64,000 nt of DNA from SSF53 sp036170535. Lineage in GTDB: Bacteria > Spirochaetota > Leptospiria > Leptospirales > Leptonemataceae. The position numbers and the translations under genes are program-made. Positions 25,286 through 33,550 of the stretch are shown in pieces; positions within the stretch are counted from its first letter, which is position 1; each line of letters begins with the position of its first letter. The notes beneath the pieces were generated by a model that ran no database searches, was not told where the DNA came from, and was given only the letters and a program-made list of their open reading frames with translations. The DNA lies in NCBI GenBank assembly GCA_036170535.1, contig JAVHPJ010000116.1, forward strand, positions 65,087-129,086, read 5' to 3'.

Positions 25286-26131
25286 TTAACGCAAGAGCTG
25301 CAATACCGTTTGCGGACGGATATTGGCCTGCGCGAGCATAGCGGTTCCGGTCTGCACCAGGATTTGATTCTTGGTGAAGGCTACGGATTCTTCCGCCATA
25401 TCGGTGTCGCGAATGCGACTTTCCGAAGCCTGGGTGTTCTCATAAGCGTTCATGAGACCCTTCGCTGCATGTTCGAGGCGATTGTAATAGGCGCCCAGGT
25501 CCGCGCGCTGCTTGTTGATTTTCTGCAGTGCGTTGTCCAGGATGCCGATCGCTTCGTTGGCCTGCGCGGGAGTCGACAACGTTACGATGCTGGAATCCAC
25601 TCGGCGCAGATTAAGCGCTTGAGCGGTCATCGTCTGAATGTAAACTCGTTCGCGCTGATGCTGATTGGCGCCCACGTGAAACCACATGGATCCAACCCGC
25701 GAGCCGCGGGCGAAGTGTCCCATAAGCAGGGACATTTTGTTGAACTCAGCTTGCGATGCAGTCCGATCGACTTCGTCGATGAGCTGCGAAACTTCCACCT
25801 GAATCATCTGGCGATCGCTGGCCGTATAGATGCCGTTAGAGGCCTGTACAGCGAGCGTACGGATGCGCTGAATAATATCAGCCGCCGTACCCAGATAACC
25901 TTCGGTCGTCTGAATCATGCTCATCCCGTCCTCGGTATTGCGTTCCGCCTGACGCAGGCCGTTAATCTGGGCGCGCATCTTTTCGGAAACAGCGAGACCG
26001 GAAGCGTCGTCGCCCGCGCGGTTAATCCGCATGCCGGAAGACAGCTTTTCCATGTTCCGATCCACTTCCCAGTGTTGGAACTTGAGGACGCGATTGGAAT
26101 TGATCGCGGAGAGGTTATGGTTGATAATCAT
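25286..26131 (-). CDS. flaB: Periplasmic flagellin FlaB, copy 2
   Basis: 281 residues from ATG 26131 with AGGAGG upstream; the frame extends to 26302 but those residues are not flagellin. It has the same architecture as copy 1: MIINHNLSAINSNRVLKF, SGMRINRAGDDASGLAVS, SMWFHVGANQHQRERVYIQTM, RADLGAYYNRLEHAAKGLMNA and MLAQANIRPQTVLQLL. The two are clear paralogues of identical length, differing mainly in residues 130-230 and at the tip of the C-terminus. Spirochaetes often carry several FlaB with differing filament positions or abundance. Confidence 0.97.
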   Translation of the reverse strand: MIINHNLSAINSNRVLKFQHWEVDRNMEKLSSGMRINRAGDDASGLAVSEKMRAQINGLRQAERNTEDGMSMIQTTEGYLGTAADIIQRIRTLAVQASNGIYTASDRQMIQVEVSQLIDEVDRTASQAEFNKMSLLMGHFARGSRVGSMWFHVGANQHQRERVYIQTMTAQALNLRRVDSSIVTLSTPAQANEAIGILDNALQKINKQRADLGAYYNRLEHAAKGLMNAYENTQASESRIRDTDMAEESVAFTKNQILVQTGTAMLAQANIRPQTVLQLLR

Positions 26132-26704
26132 TCGCGTTTCCTCCTTGAAACGACGTATGTGTATCCAGGGTGTCGCCCCCGGTTTATATATACGCCGAAC
26201 GAGACGATCCGAATCCTTTCGGACTGCCGCATCCAGGCGCGCCCCGGCAGCCCCCGAACGAATTCGCGGGCGCACAGACGCAGGGGGGTTTTCCCCCTTC
26301 ATTGGAGATCGGGAAACGGGGTACTCAGCTTGATAGGCGCCGGGGATTTTTTTCCCGCCGGAGACAAAAAAAGCTCAAGGAATTCTGGAGCCGCTAAAGG
26401 CCGCGGGGTTCATCCGGGGGGCGCGGCGGCCCTTCCCGGGCCGACGCGGGTCCCGACCGTGCGGCCCGGAGGCCGACGCCCGGGGAACCGGGAAGATTGT
26501 GATTGGACCTGCACATCCTCGGTAGCGAGGGCGGCGGGAAGGAGCCCGCACGCCGTCAAAAAAAGAATCGGACGGCGGGGATTTTTCTTAACGGGCGCCG
26601 GAAAATTTCTGCTGCGGTGCAACCGCCAGTTGGGCCAATGAACGTATATTACTGCAGCACTGGCGATTCCGCCGGATACGCCATACCGACAGGACCGCAT
26701 CGTA
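26132..26704. other. Intergenic region upstream of flaB copy 2 and a propeller lipoprotein gene
   Basis: About 570 bases without a supported gene. The AT-rich TATATATAAAC stretch on the minus strand near 26185 may belong to the flaB promoter. From 26270 to 26590 the DNA is a run of G-, C- and A/T-homopolymer-rich segments, including a possible hairpin GCCGTC/GACGGC near 26546-26570 followed by ATTTTTCTT on the plus strand. The right copy of the 17-base inverted repeat lies at 26502-26518. Confidence 0.5.
26502..26518. repeat. 17-base inverted repeat, right copy
   Basis: ATTGGACCTGCACATCC, exact reverse complement of 23917-23933. See the left copy; neighbouring bases do not match, so the identity is exactly 17 bases. 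Confidence 0.55.
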
Positions 26705-27903
26705 GTGAGTCGCCGCACGTCTCCCGCCCTCGCCCTGCTCGTTCTCGCAGCGTTGCCCGCCGCCGCGTGCCTGCGCGCCGACTGCGTAAAAAACGATCCC
26801 TTTTGCGGCGCGGCGTGGCGGATATTTTTGTGCACGACAGGCAAAGCGGCGAGACGGCGCGCGTGTCCGTGGGTCCCGGCGGCGCACAGACCAGCGCGGC
26901 CAGTTTAGAACCGCGGATCAGCGCCGACGGGCGTTATGTGACGTTTGAAGCGGACGCCAACGAGTTGGTCTCCCCGAACGTAAATGCGCTGACTGATGTT
27001 TATATAGTGGAGCGCCTCTCCGGAACGGTTACGCGCGCCTCCGACGCCCCGGGCGGCGTAGAATCGACCGGCGGCGCCGCGGGGAGTCAGGCTCCCGATC
27101 TGAGCGCGGACGGGCGCTACGCGGCATTTTTATCGTCTGCGACCAACCTGATTGCGGGTGATGCCAACAACTCCGACGATGTCTTTGTCTATGATCGCAC
27201 CGCGGCCCAAACGACGCGCGCTTCCGTCGCCGCCGGCGGCGTCGAGGCGGATGACTTCAGCGAGCTTCCGCGGATCTCGCCGGACGGTCGTTACATTGTT
27301 TTTACTTCGGATGCCACCAATCTGGTCGCCGGCGACGCAAACGGCCAGGCCGATGTCTTTGTCCACGATCGAGTGAGCGGCGAAACCACGCGCGTGTCCG
27401 TCGCCACCGGCGGCGGCGAAGCGATCGGCGGCGAGAGTAACTCCGGCGCAATCAGTGCGGACGGGCGCTATGTGGCTTTTTTATCGGAAGCGACGAATCT
27501 TGTCGCAGGCGATACGAATGCGACCCGGGATGCCTTTGTCCACGATCGACAGACCCAGCAAACAACTCGCGTCTCCGTTGCCACTGGCGGCGCCCAGGGG
27601 AACGGGTTAACCCAGCGGGTGCAGATCAGCGCCGACGGCCGCTACGTGGCGTTTTCGTCGGGCGCCGCCAATCTGGTCGCCGGCGATACCAACGGCGTTC
27701 CCGACGTATTTTTGCACGATCGGCAGACGGCGGAAACGACGCGCCTCTCGCTCAGCCTGGACGGTCAGCAATTAAACGCCGCGACCCAGGCGCTTGATAT
27801 AAACTCCGCTTGCGGTTATGTGACTTTGCAATCCAATGCATCGAATTTTGTGCCGGGCAATACAAACGGCCAGACGGACGTCTTTGTAGTATCCTTTCCC
27901 TGA
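26705..27903 (+). pseudogene. TolB-like propeller lipoprotein gene with frame break after the leader
   Basis: The leader starts at GTG 26705 and reads MSRRTSPALALLVLAALPAA then ACLRADCVKNDPFCG, a lipoprotein signal with a Cys-rich head. The propeller lies in a different frame from about 26815 on: it opens in mid-blade (DIFVHDRQSGETARVSV) and continues with six repeats of the form ISADGRYVAF...NLVAGDTNG..DVFVHDRQ...TTRVSV to the stop at 27903. So a frameshift, probably with loss of part of the first blade, separates signal and domain. Either a recent pseudogene or a sequencing/assembly error. The propeller frame is open back to 26503 but lacks any secretion signal. Confidence 0.72.
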
Positions 27904-27930
27904 CCCGGCCGTCTTATACGCTGCTTCACA

Positions 27931-28638
27931 TTACTTTATTCCGCCAAAAGCCGCGAAACACGAGTTCTTGTGCAAAACCTCGACCTCACGAAATCCGACG
28001 CGGCGCATCAGTTCCAGCTGATACGGCAAAGACCGCGGCGAATCTTCCTGGTCCACGATCTCAAGAACCCGGGCGGCATAGTCGGCGCCGCCGTTATTTT
28101 CCAGATAGGCGCGGTAGCGCTCTCGAATCAGTTGGCTCAGCGCTTCCGTATCCTGGGCCACAAGGTCGGAGATCAGTAAACATCCGCCCGGCCGCAGAAT
28201 GCGAAACAGCTTTTGAAAGGCCCGCTCCCAATCCGCGTCGTCGCGCAGATGGTGCAAAACTGCGCCGGCCAGAATTATATCGTACGACTCCGGCGCAAGC
28301 GCCGCGTCGCGAAAATCGCTCTGGATCGCGATGACGCTTTTTGCAGAGGACGCGGAGACGCGTTGAACCGCGCGGTCCAGCATGGGTCGACTGAGATCCA
28401 GCAACGTGCACTGCAGGCCCGGCAACCGCGACAACATCCTCAGGGTGAAATTTCCCGCCCCCGCGCCAATATCGAGAAGCGCCGTTGCGTCGGGGCGAAG
28501 CCGGGCGGCCGCCGAAGTAATCAGCTCCAGACACAGCGGCGCATCGACAGCGGAGGCCTGACCGGTCTCAAGATTAGAGAAGCGCTCTACATCATTGTCA
28601 AAACGTTCGGTAATTTCTTCTACGGTTGATTTTTTCAT
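27931..28638 (-). CDS. Class I SAM-dependent methyltransferase
   Basis: 235 residues. SAM-binding motif I LLDIGAGAGNFTLRML, motif II acid in CTLLDLSRPML, then QSDFRDAAL, motif IV YDIILAGAVLHHL and RILRPGGCLLISDL. The layout resembles the CmoA/UbiE-like group of small-molecule or tRNA methyltransferases; the substrate is unknown. Cytoplasmic, single gene, converging on the propeller gene with 27 bases between. Confidence 0.88.
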   Translation of the reverse strand: MKKSTVEEITERFDNDVERFSNLETGQASAVDAPLCLELITSAAARLRPDATALLDIGAGAGNFTLRMLSRLPGLQCTLLDLSRPMLDRAVQRVSASSAKSVIAIQSDFRDAALAPESYDIILAGAVLHHLRDDADWERAFQKLFRILRPGGCLLISDLVAQDTEALSQLIRERYRAYLENNGGADYAARVLEIVDQEDSPRSLPYQLELMRRVGFREVEVLHKNSCFAAFGGIK

Positions 28639-28792
28639 GCGCCGAGCGTAACACGCCGCTCTGCATAACGCAAATAGATAGTTTTAACTCCACCCATAAC
28701 TAAATATTATATCAGTAAGACCCGCAGCAAGGCTGCCCGACGCGCTGCGAATTTTCCTTGCCGGCGCCCCGAGTTGCAAACCTGCTGCACGC

Positions 28793-29095
28793 ATGTTTGT
28801 TCCACGCGCTCTTGCGAAAGTCGGCTTGCTGGTTAACGGCGCCGTGCTCCTCGTGTTTCTCGCCGTCGTCAATTTCAGTTCCATTCTGCCGGAGGGCGCG
28901 GTCGCCTTCGAAGGCGCGGCGCCCGTCGGGGCGACCCTGGAAGTCACGGAGACCGGGCTGAAGCTCGTCAGCAGCGGATTTCTCGCCGCGCCCGGCCGTC
29001 TGATCGCGCCCCTGCGCAACGCCAGCTTCTGGACGCTGATGCTGGTTTCGAGTCTGATTTACGTTTTGCTGCTCGTGAACAAGCGCGAGGAGTGA
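28793..29095 (+). CDS. Small membrane protein with two helices
   Basis: 100 residues: a hydrophobic helix at about 8-27 (AKVGLLVNGAVLLVFLAVV), a 50-residue loop probably outside the cytoplasm, and a second helix at 78-95 (FWTLMLVSSLIYVLLLV) before a charged KREE end. I know no family. It is followed by a good terminator (29134-29159), which supports a real transcribed gene. The ribosome binding site is weak. Confidence 0.6.
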   Translation: MFVPRALAKVGLLVNGAVLLVFLAVVNFSSILPEGAVAFEGAAPVGATLEVTETGLKLVSSGFLAAPGRLIAPLRNASFWTLMLVSSLIYVLLLVNKREE

Positions 29096-29133
29096 CAATC
29101 AACCTTGTTTATCAAATGGGCGAACCGTTGAAC

Positions 29134-29159
29134 AAAACCGCCCCAGCGGGCGGTTTTTT
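29134..29159 (+). terminator. Bidirectional rho-independent terminator
   Basis: AAAACCGCC (29134-29142) and GGCGGTTTT (29149-29157) form a stem around CCAGCG, with a T-run on the right and an A-run on the left, so it can serve both the small membrane protein gene and the convergent chemoreceptor gene. Confidence 0.8.
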
Positions 29160-29236
29160 CCATTTTGGCGGCAAGTTCCGATCTCTTTTGTGACACACTG
29201 TGCCGCAGCGGTGTCGGTGTGCATGAATAGTTCGGG

Positions 29237-30583
29237 CTACACCGTAAAAAATCCGATTTCGTGGCGCATCTTTTCCGCCATGGCCTGCACTTCGTCAGAC
29301 GAAGCGAACATCTCTTTCGCGGCCTGCGCATTGGACTGCGTGAGTTCGTTCATCACGGACATGGCGCTCGCCACCTCCGCCATGGACTGCTTTTGTTCTT
29401 CGCTGATCGACTGAATCTGTTCCGAGCGATCCATCAGCTTTTCCAGCGATGAATTCACCGCCGTGTTCAGGCGCATTTGCTCGGGAATATCCTTCGCCAC
29501 CGAACCCAGGCGCTCGTTGACGTTGTTCACCGCCGTGAGAATGCTGCGAATTGCCGCCACAACGCCGTCCGCGGCCTCGCGACCGGAGCCGATTTCCGCG
29601 TTGGTCTTGCGAATTAATTGATCGATGCCTTTAATGCTCGTCGCGGTTTGATCGGCGAGTTTGGAAATTTCGTCCGCCACAACCGCAAAGCCGCGCCCCG
29701 CTTCGCCGGCCCGCGCCGCCTCGATCGAAGCGTTCAGCGCAAGCAGGTTGATCCGGTCGGAGATGTTGTTAATGATCTTGATAATGTCTGTCATTTGACC
29801 GGAACTTTCGCCAATGCGAACAATTCGGTCCGCCATGGTCTCCAGCATCTCCGCGCCCGACGATGCGTCGCGGGCGATCGCCTCGGTTACCACGGTGGTA
29901 TCGTTTACATTGCGGCCGATCCGGTCGACGTAAGTGGAAAGCTGCTTTAGATTGCCGGCGACGCTGCGCATATGTTCTTGCTGCTCGCCAATAACGTGCC
30001 CTACGTTTTCGGCGGCGGCCGTGACTTCTTCCGTCGCGGCCATTACCTCTTCCGACATTTGCGCCTGACTCTCCGCATTTTTTGCAAAGATGTTGATGCT
30101 GGAGTTCATACGTTCGGCGGCCAGCGCGGTCTTGCCGGCGGTATGTTTCATCTGGATGATTACAAATCGGATTTTGTCGATGAAGCGATTAAATAGCTCC
30201 GCGATGCGTCCAAACTCATCCTTCGAATTGACGTCCAGTCGCAGCGTCAGGTCGCCGCCGCCATGTCCATAACTCTGCAGCAAAACCAGCAGTTGCTTGC
30301 TCGGGCGCAGCGCGGTGCGCCGCCAGACCAGCAGCGTCAAAGCCATAAAAAAAAGCGCGCACGCCGCCAGGGCGGCCGCCAGCAGCCACAGCGGGGCCTG
30401 GAAGTACCCGGCGGCGTAGGTCAGACTGACCACGACGCCAACTGCGACTACATTCGCCAGATTGGTCTTGGTAAGAAATGTGCGTTTGAGGAAGGCCTGG
30501 AGCGTCAGCTGGACTATGATTCCGCCAACCGCATAAATAGCGATTACGAGATATGGATGAACGGGTTCAAAAATCGCCTGCAT
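29237..30583 (-). CDS. Methyl-accepting chemotaxis protein
   Basis: 448 residues. N-terminal membrane helices (YLVIAIYAVGGIIVQLTL, LANVVAVGVVVSLTYAAGYF, WLLAAALAACALFFMALTLLVW) without a periplasmic ligand domain, then a HAMP-like stretch (GGGDLTLRLDVNSKDEFGRIAELFN), a long coiled coil, and the signalling tip IIKIINNISDRINLLALNAS followed by IEAARAGEAGRGFAVVADEI. It passes signals to CheA/CheW at the flagellar motor. Lack of an external sensor domain suggests it senses membrane or cytoplasmic state. Confidence 0.93.
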   Translation of the reverse strand: MQAIFEPVHPYLVIAIYAVGGIIVQLTLQAFLKRTFLTKTNLANVVAVGVVVSLTYAAGYFQAPLWLLAAALAACALFFMALTLLVWRRTALRPSKQLLVLLQSYGHGGGDLTLRLDVNSKDEFGRIAELFNRFIDKIRFVIIQMKHTAGKTALAAERMNSSINIFAKNAESQAQMSEEVMAATEEVTAAAENVGHVIGEQQEHMRSVAGNLKQLSTYVDRIGRNVNDTTVVTEAIARDASSGAEMLETMADRIVRIGESSGQMTDIIKIINNISDRINLLALNASIEAARAGEAGRGFAVVADEISKLADQTATSIKGIDQLIRKTNAEIGSGREAADGVVAAIRSILTAVNNVNERLGSVAKDIPEQMRLNTAVNSSLEKLMDRSEQIQSISEEQKQSMAEVASAMSVMNELTQSNAQAAKEMFASSDEVQAMAEKMRHEIGFFTV

Positions 30584-30815
30584 GGAGACTTCCAGAAATG
30601 GCCGGGCCGACTTTGCGAGTTGGCAACCGGAGACTCATCGAATTATGAACTGGAGTAGAGCGCCAGGAAGCAAGATGTCAATGAAATAAGCGCGAGCAGG
30701 CCCCGGACTTCCACAACTGGAGCCCGCGCACGGAAAAGACGGAGCCAGCCGGCGCGGCCCTGCGCCGCTGTCCGGTCTGGCGCCCGGATATCCCTGAAGC
30801 CGAACGCAAGCGCGT

Positions 30816-31211
30816 TCAAGCGTCCTTATCGATGATCAATCCGCTCAGTTCTTCGAGCACCCGGGAGAATTCGAGCAGTTTGCTCGATGGGATCTCCTCG
30901 ACTGTCTCGCCGGTTTTGTAATTCACCAGCGCCACCTGCAGACGGCCCGACTCGGAATGCATACGGAATTGATACCGGGTATCCGTCGGAGTTTCCCCTG
31001 CATGTGCGACCGTCTTGAGCGCCTTAATGGCGTTTTCGATCTTCGTGCGGTTTTCCGGCGTATCCTGTACATCCGTGTACTGCAATCCACGCGTATGCGC
31101 GTCCCCGGGTCGGTTCCGCTCGCGCGAAACCGGCTCGACGGCGCCGCGCAGGCCTTCCCTGGCAGCATGGCTCTGTGCGAACTGAACGCGATCTATAGCG
31201 ACGTGTTCCAT
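30816..31211 (-). CDS. flaG: FlaG-family flagellar protein
   Basis: 131 residues from ATG 31211, which has GAGGTG seven bases upstream; a GTG at 31229 is the alternative. The C-terminal 60 residues carry the FlaG pattern: YQFRMHSESGRLQVALVNYK then TGETVEEIPSSKLLEFSR and LEELSGLIID. FlaG proteins influence filament length or assembly in other bacteria. The N-terminal half is charged and not conserved to my eye. It is last in the probable flhF-to-flaG operon, 98-116 bases after the second lipoprotein gene. Confidence 0.82.
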   Translation of the reverse strand: MEHVAIDRVQFAQSHAAREGLRGAVEPVSRERNRPGDAHTRGLQYTDVQDTPENRTKIENAIKALKTVAHAGETPTDTRYQFRMHSESGRLQVALVNYKTGETVEEIPSSKLLEFSRVLEELSGLIIDKDA

Positions 31212-31327
31212 TATGCGCACCTCATTCACCCCTTCGACGGCCGAGGGCCGGGCCTTTAGGGTTCAGCGCGTAATTATACGGCTTTCTGGAAGAATTCCGG
31301 CGCAGGGGGCGGCCGGAAATCCGCCGC

Positions 31328-31816
31328 TCAATTAGCCGAATCAGGGGTACGGGCGAAAATCAAGCCGGCAGTGTCAAAAGCGTCCGAACACAGGCGATCG
31401 GCCAGGAGATAGGGGACGCCGCGAAATTCGACGAAGGCCGGACTCCCCACGCAGGGCGTGAGTACGATCGCCTTGGTGCACAGACTCACAGCTGAACGTT
31501 CCACATATCGATTCTGTTGCCCGTCAGAACCCAGCAGACGGTTCTCGGGATCAGGGAGGAGGCCCCAGAAGACGCCGCTCCAGAGCAAGGCCGGCTCAAA
31601 GCTGGTTCCGCACTCCGCCGCTTTAAGCGCGTATGCGTCGCCGACCTGGCGCATCGCTTCGCCGCGCGTAATCAGAGCCGTGTCGGCGGAATCGATCGTG
31701 TCATAAGCCGGGTCCAGAAAACAAGCGGAGAAAGCGAAGAGACCGGCCAGCGCGCCCGCGAGCCCGACGCGCACGGCATAGCGCTTACGCAGCGCGGATT
31801 TTAGACTCAGTTTCAT
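31328..31816 (-). CDS. Small Cys-rich lipoprotein, paralogue 2 in the flagellar operon
   Basis: 162 residues. Signal VRVGLAGALAGLFAFSAC with Cys in FSAC after a basic n-region. The mature part has four further Cys and shares the pattern EC ... QQNRYVERSAVSLCTKAIVLTPC with the preceding gene. There is no family I can name. Its ATG lies one base after the stop of paralogue 1, so the two are surely co-translated. It sits between the sigma-28 and flaG genes, which suggests a periplasmic role near the flagella. Confidence 0.72.
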   Translation of the reverse strand: MKLSLKSALRKRYAVRVGLAGALAGLFAFSACFLDPAYDTIDSADTALITRGEAMRQVGDAYALKAAECGTSFEPALLWSGVFWGLLPDPENRLLGSDGQQNRYVERSAVSLCTKAIVLTPCVGSPAFVEFRGVPYLLADRLCSDAFDTAGLIFARTPDSAN

Positions 31817-31817
31817 T

Positions 31818-32249
31818 TTAAAGTATCAACAATTGATCAAAGGCTGCGCCGCATGCCAACGCCGCCCCAAATGCGCCCGTCGTCGCCCCGTCCGGCGCCT
31901 GACAGGGGCTCGCCAGTACGGCGATCACGCAAGCTTGCACCGCGCTTTTCTCCACATAGCGCTGGCTCTGCTCGCAACTGCGCCACAAGGAGTGACCGTC
32001 GGCGCAATGCGCGCTTGAGAAAGGATAACTCGATGCGAGAATAAAAAACCCCTTGCCCGATCCGGGCGTCAAGGATTCGCACTCGTAAAATTTGGCCAGA
32101 TACGCGAGGTGCACTTTGCGCAGTCCCTGGTGGCGGGAGTATCGCCCTGCGTCGGCGCGATCTTCCATGTCATAGTAGAGGTCCAGGCAATGACAGAAGG
32201 CTGCTCCGGTCAGAACAGCGCCCAGGATTGCAGCAATCCGAAGTCGCAT
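31818..32249 (-). CDS. Small Cys-rich lipoprotein, paralogue 1 in the flagellar operon
   Basis: 143 residues. Signal MRLRIAAILGAVLTGAAFCHC with lipobox-like AAFC. The mature part holds several Cys, an aromatic start (LDLYYDMEDRADAG), and SQRYVEKSAVQACVIAVLASPC, which aligns with the next gene's RYVERSAVSLC...TPC. Unknown family. It starts 23 bases after the sigma-28 stop, so it is part of the same transcription unit. Cys pairing suggests an oxidising, periplasmic location. Confidence 0.72.
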   Translation of the reverse strand: MRLRIAAILGAVLTGAAFCHCLDLYYDMEDRADAGRYSRHQGLRKVHLAYLAKFYECESLTPGSGKGFFILASSYPFSSAHCADGHSLWRSCEQSQRYVEKSAVQACVIAVLASPCQAPDGATTGAFGAALACGAAFDQLLIL

Positions 32250-32272
32250 GCCCGCATCCCGCTTCCGACGCC

Positions 32273-33073
32273 CTACTTCTTGAGTGCGTTTTTCATGCGC
32301 ATTAATTTGCCGCGCAGGCGCATGATGGCTTTCGTGTGCAGCTGAGAAATACGGCTTTCCGTGACTTCCAGAACCTCGCCGATCTCTTTCAGCGTGAGGT
32401 CTTCGTAGTAATACAGCACGATGACTTTTTTTTCTTTGTCCGGCAAAAGCTTGATGGCTTCCACAATGACGCTTTTGATCTCTTCTTTTTCGATCAGCGT
32501 ATCCGGATTTAAATTCGCCGGCGACTCGAGCGTCTCCATAAAGGAAACTTCGTCGTTATCGTCGCCCAGATACCAGATATCGTTGAGCGATATCATGCTC
32601 GCGCCGGAAATCTTCGTAAGCAGCGATTGCAGCTCTTCCGAAGTAATGCCCATTTCCTTGGCGATATCGTCGTCTTCCACCGTATGCCCGAGCTTGTTCT
32701 CGAGCATGGCGATGGTCTCTTCGACCTGTTTGGCCTTTTGCCGAATCGAGCGCGGAATCCAGTCGATGCTGCGCAGCTCATCGAAAATCGCCCCGCGGAT
32801 GCGGGTCATAGCGTAGGTCTTAAATTTGATGTCGCGATCCGGATCGAACTTTTCGATCGCGTCGAGTAGACCAAAGGAGCCATAGCTCACCAGGTCGTCG
32901 AACTCGACGTTCTGGGGCATGCCGATCGCCACTTTGCCGGCGACGTATTTCACGAGCGGGGAATACTTCTGCACCAGAAAATCCCGTATCTCACGATCGG
33001 CGGTTTTCCGATAGTTGCGCCAGAGCTCAAGCTCGTCGCGCTCTTTGTATTTTTCCCAGATCCTGGAGGACAT
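32273..33073 (-). CDS. fliA: Sigma-28 (FliA/WhiG family) RNA polymerase sigma factor
   Basis: 266 residues. Region 2: FLVQKYSPLVKYVAGKVAIG, EFDDLVSYGSFGLLDAIEKF and FKTYAMTRIRGAIFDELR, then WIPRSIRQKAKQ; region 3: LGHTVEDDDIAKEMGITSEE; region 4: LPDKEKKVIVLYYYEDLTLK, then EIGEVLEVTESRISQLHTKA. This is the flagellar/WhiG type, which directs transcription of late flagellar genes such as flagellins and receptors. It follows the 144-residue membrane protein by 26 bases in the flhF-flhG operon. In spirochaetes it is often annotated whiG. Confidence 0.95.
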   Translation of the reverse strand: MSSRIWEKYKERDELELWRNYRKTADREIRDFLVQKYSPLVKYVAGKVAIGMPQNVEFDDLVSYGSFGLLDAIEKFDPDRDIKFKTYAMTRIRGAIFDELRSIDWIPRSIRQKAKQVEETIAMLENKLGHTVEDDDIAKEMGITSEELQSLLTKISGASMISLNDIWYLGDDNDEVSFMETLESPANLNPDTLIEKEEIKSVIVEAIKLLPDKEKKVIVLYYYEDLTLKEIGEVLEVTESRISQLHTKAIMRLRGKLMRMKNALKK

Positions 33074-33099
33074 GCGTCAGTACCGCTGCGAGACGAGGC

Positions 33100-33534
33100 T
33101 CAGCTCTTGTCCTTCGCAAGCATGGTTTTGATGGCTTCCGCCATCAGCTTAGGCTCGTTCTTAATTTTAATTTTATCAACAATTAAATGATCCCCGAAAC
33201 GCTTGCCCGAGTCGTCGCCGACCGCTTGGGCCGGCGCTTCAACATCATCGCCGACCAGGAAGCCGTCCCCCGTATCCGCGTCGCCGTCGCTCAGAGAAAG
33301 CTCATCGTCGGAGCCTTCGGCCGTCGGCGGCGGGGCGAAGAGTTCGAAAACTTCCGGAACGCGGCTTTCCAGAACCTTGTAGGCGCCCACGCCCGACGCC
33401 CCGGCGAGAATCGAACAGATAATCGCAGTAACGACTAAGGGACTGAACCGATTACCGCCCAGAATGCCGAACGCGACGCTGACCAGGAGCCCGAGAACGG
33501 CAAAAATCACGGCAAATTTCGCAAACAGACCCAT
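33100..33534 (-). CDS. Membrane protein between flhG and sigma-28
   Basis: 144 residues. Two helices, at about 5-25 (KFAVIFAVLGLLVSVAFGIL) and 32-52 (LVVTAIICSILAGASGVGAY), then an acidic cytoplasmic tail (SDDELSLSDGDADTGDG) and a C-terminal stretch DHLIVDKIKIKNEPKLMAEA. A small membrane protein in this position is, as I recall, a recurring feature of spirochaete flagellar clusters; its function is not known to me. It starts 16 bases after flhG. Confidence 0.75.
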   Translation of the reverse strand: MGLFAKFAVIFAVLGLLVSVAFGILGGNRFSPLVVTAIICSILAGASGVGAYKVLESRVPEVFELFAPPPTAEGSDDELSLSDGDADTGDGFLVGDDVEAPAQAVGDDSGKRFGDHLIVDKIKIKNEPKLMAEAIKTMLAKDKS

Positions 33535-33550
33535 CGCAGATCAGGCGCGG

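Noticed and set aside
26410..26844. 144-codon minus-strand open frame in the G-rich intergenic region
   Set aside because: Composition is Arg/Ala/Pro low complexity and it runs over the propeller lipoprotein leader in antisense.
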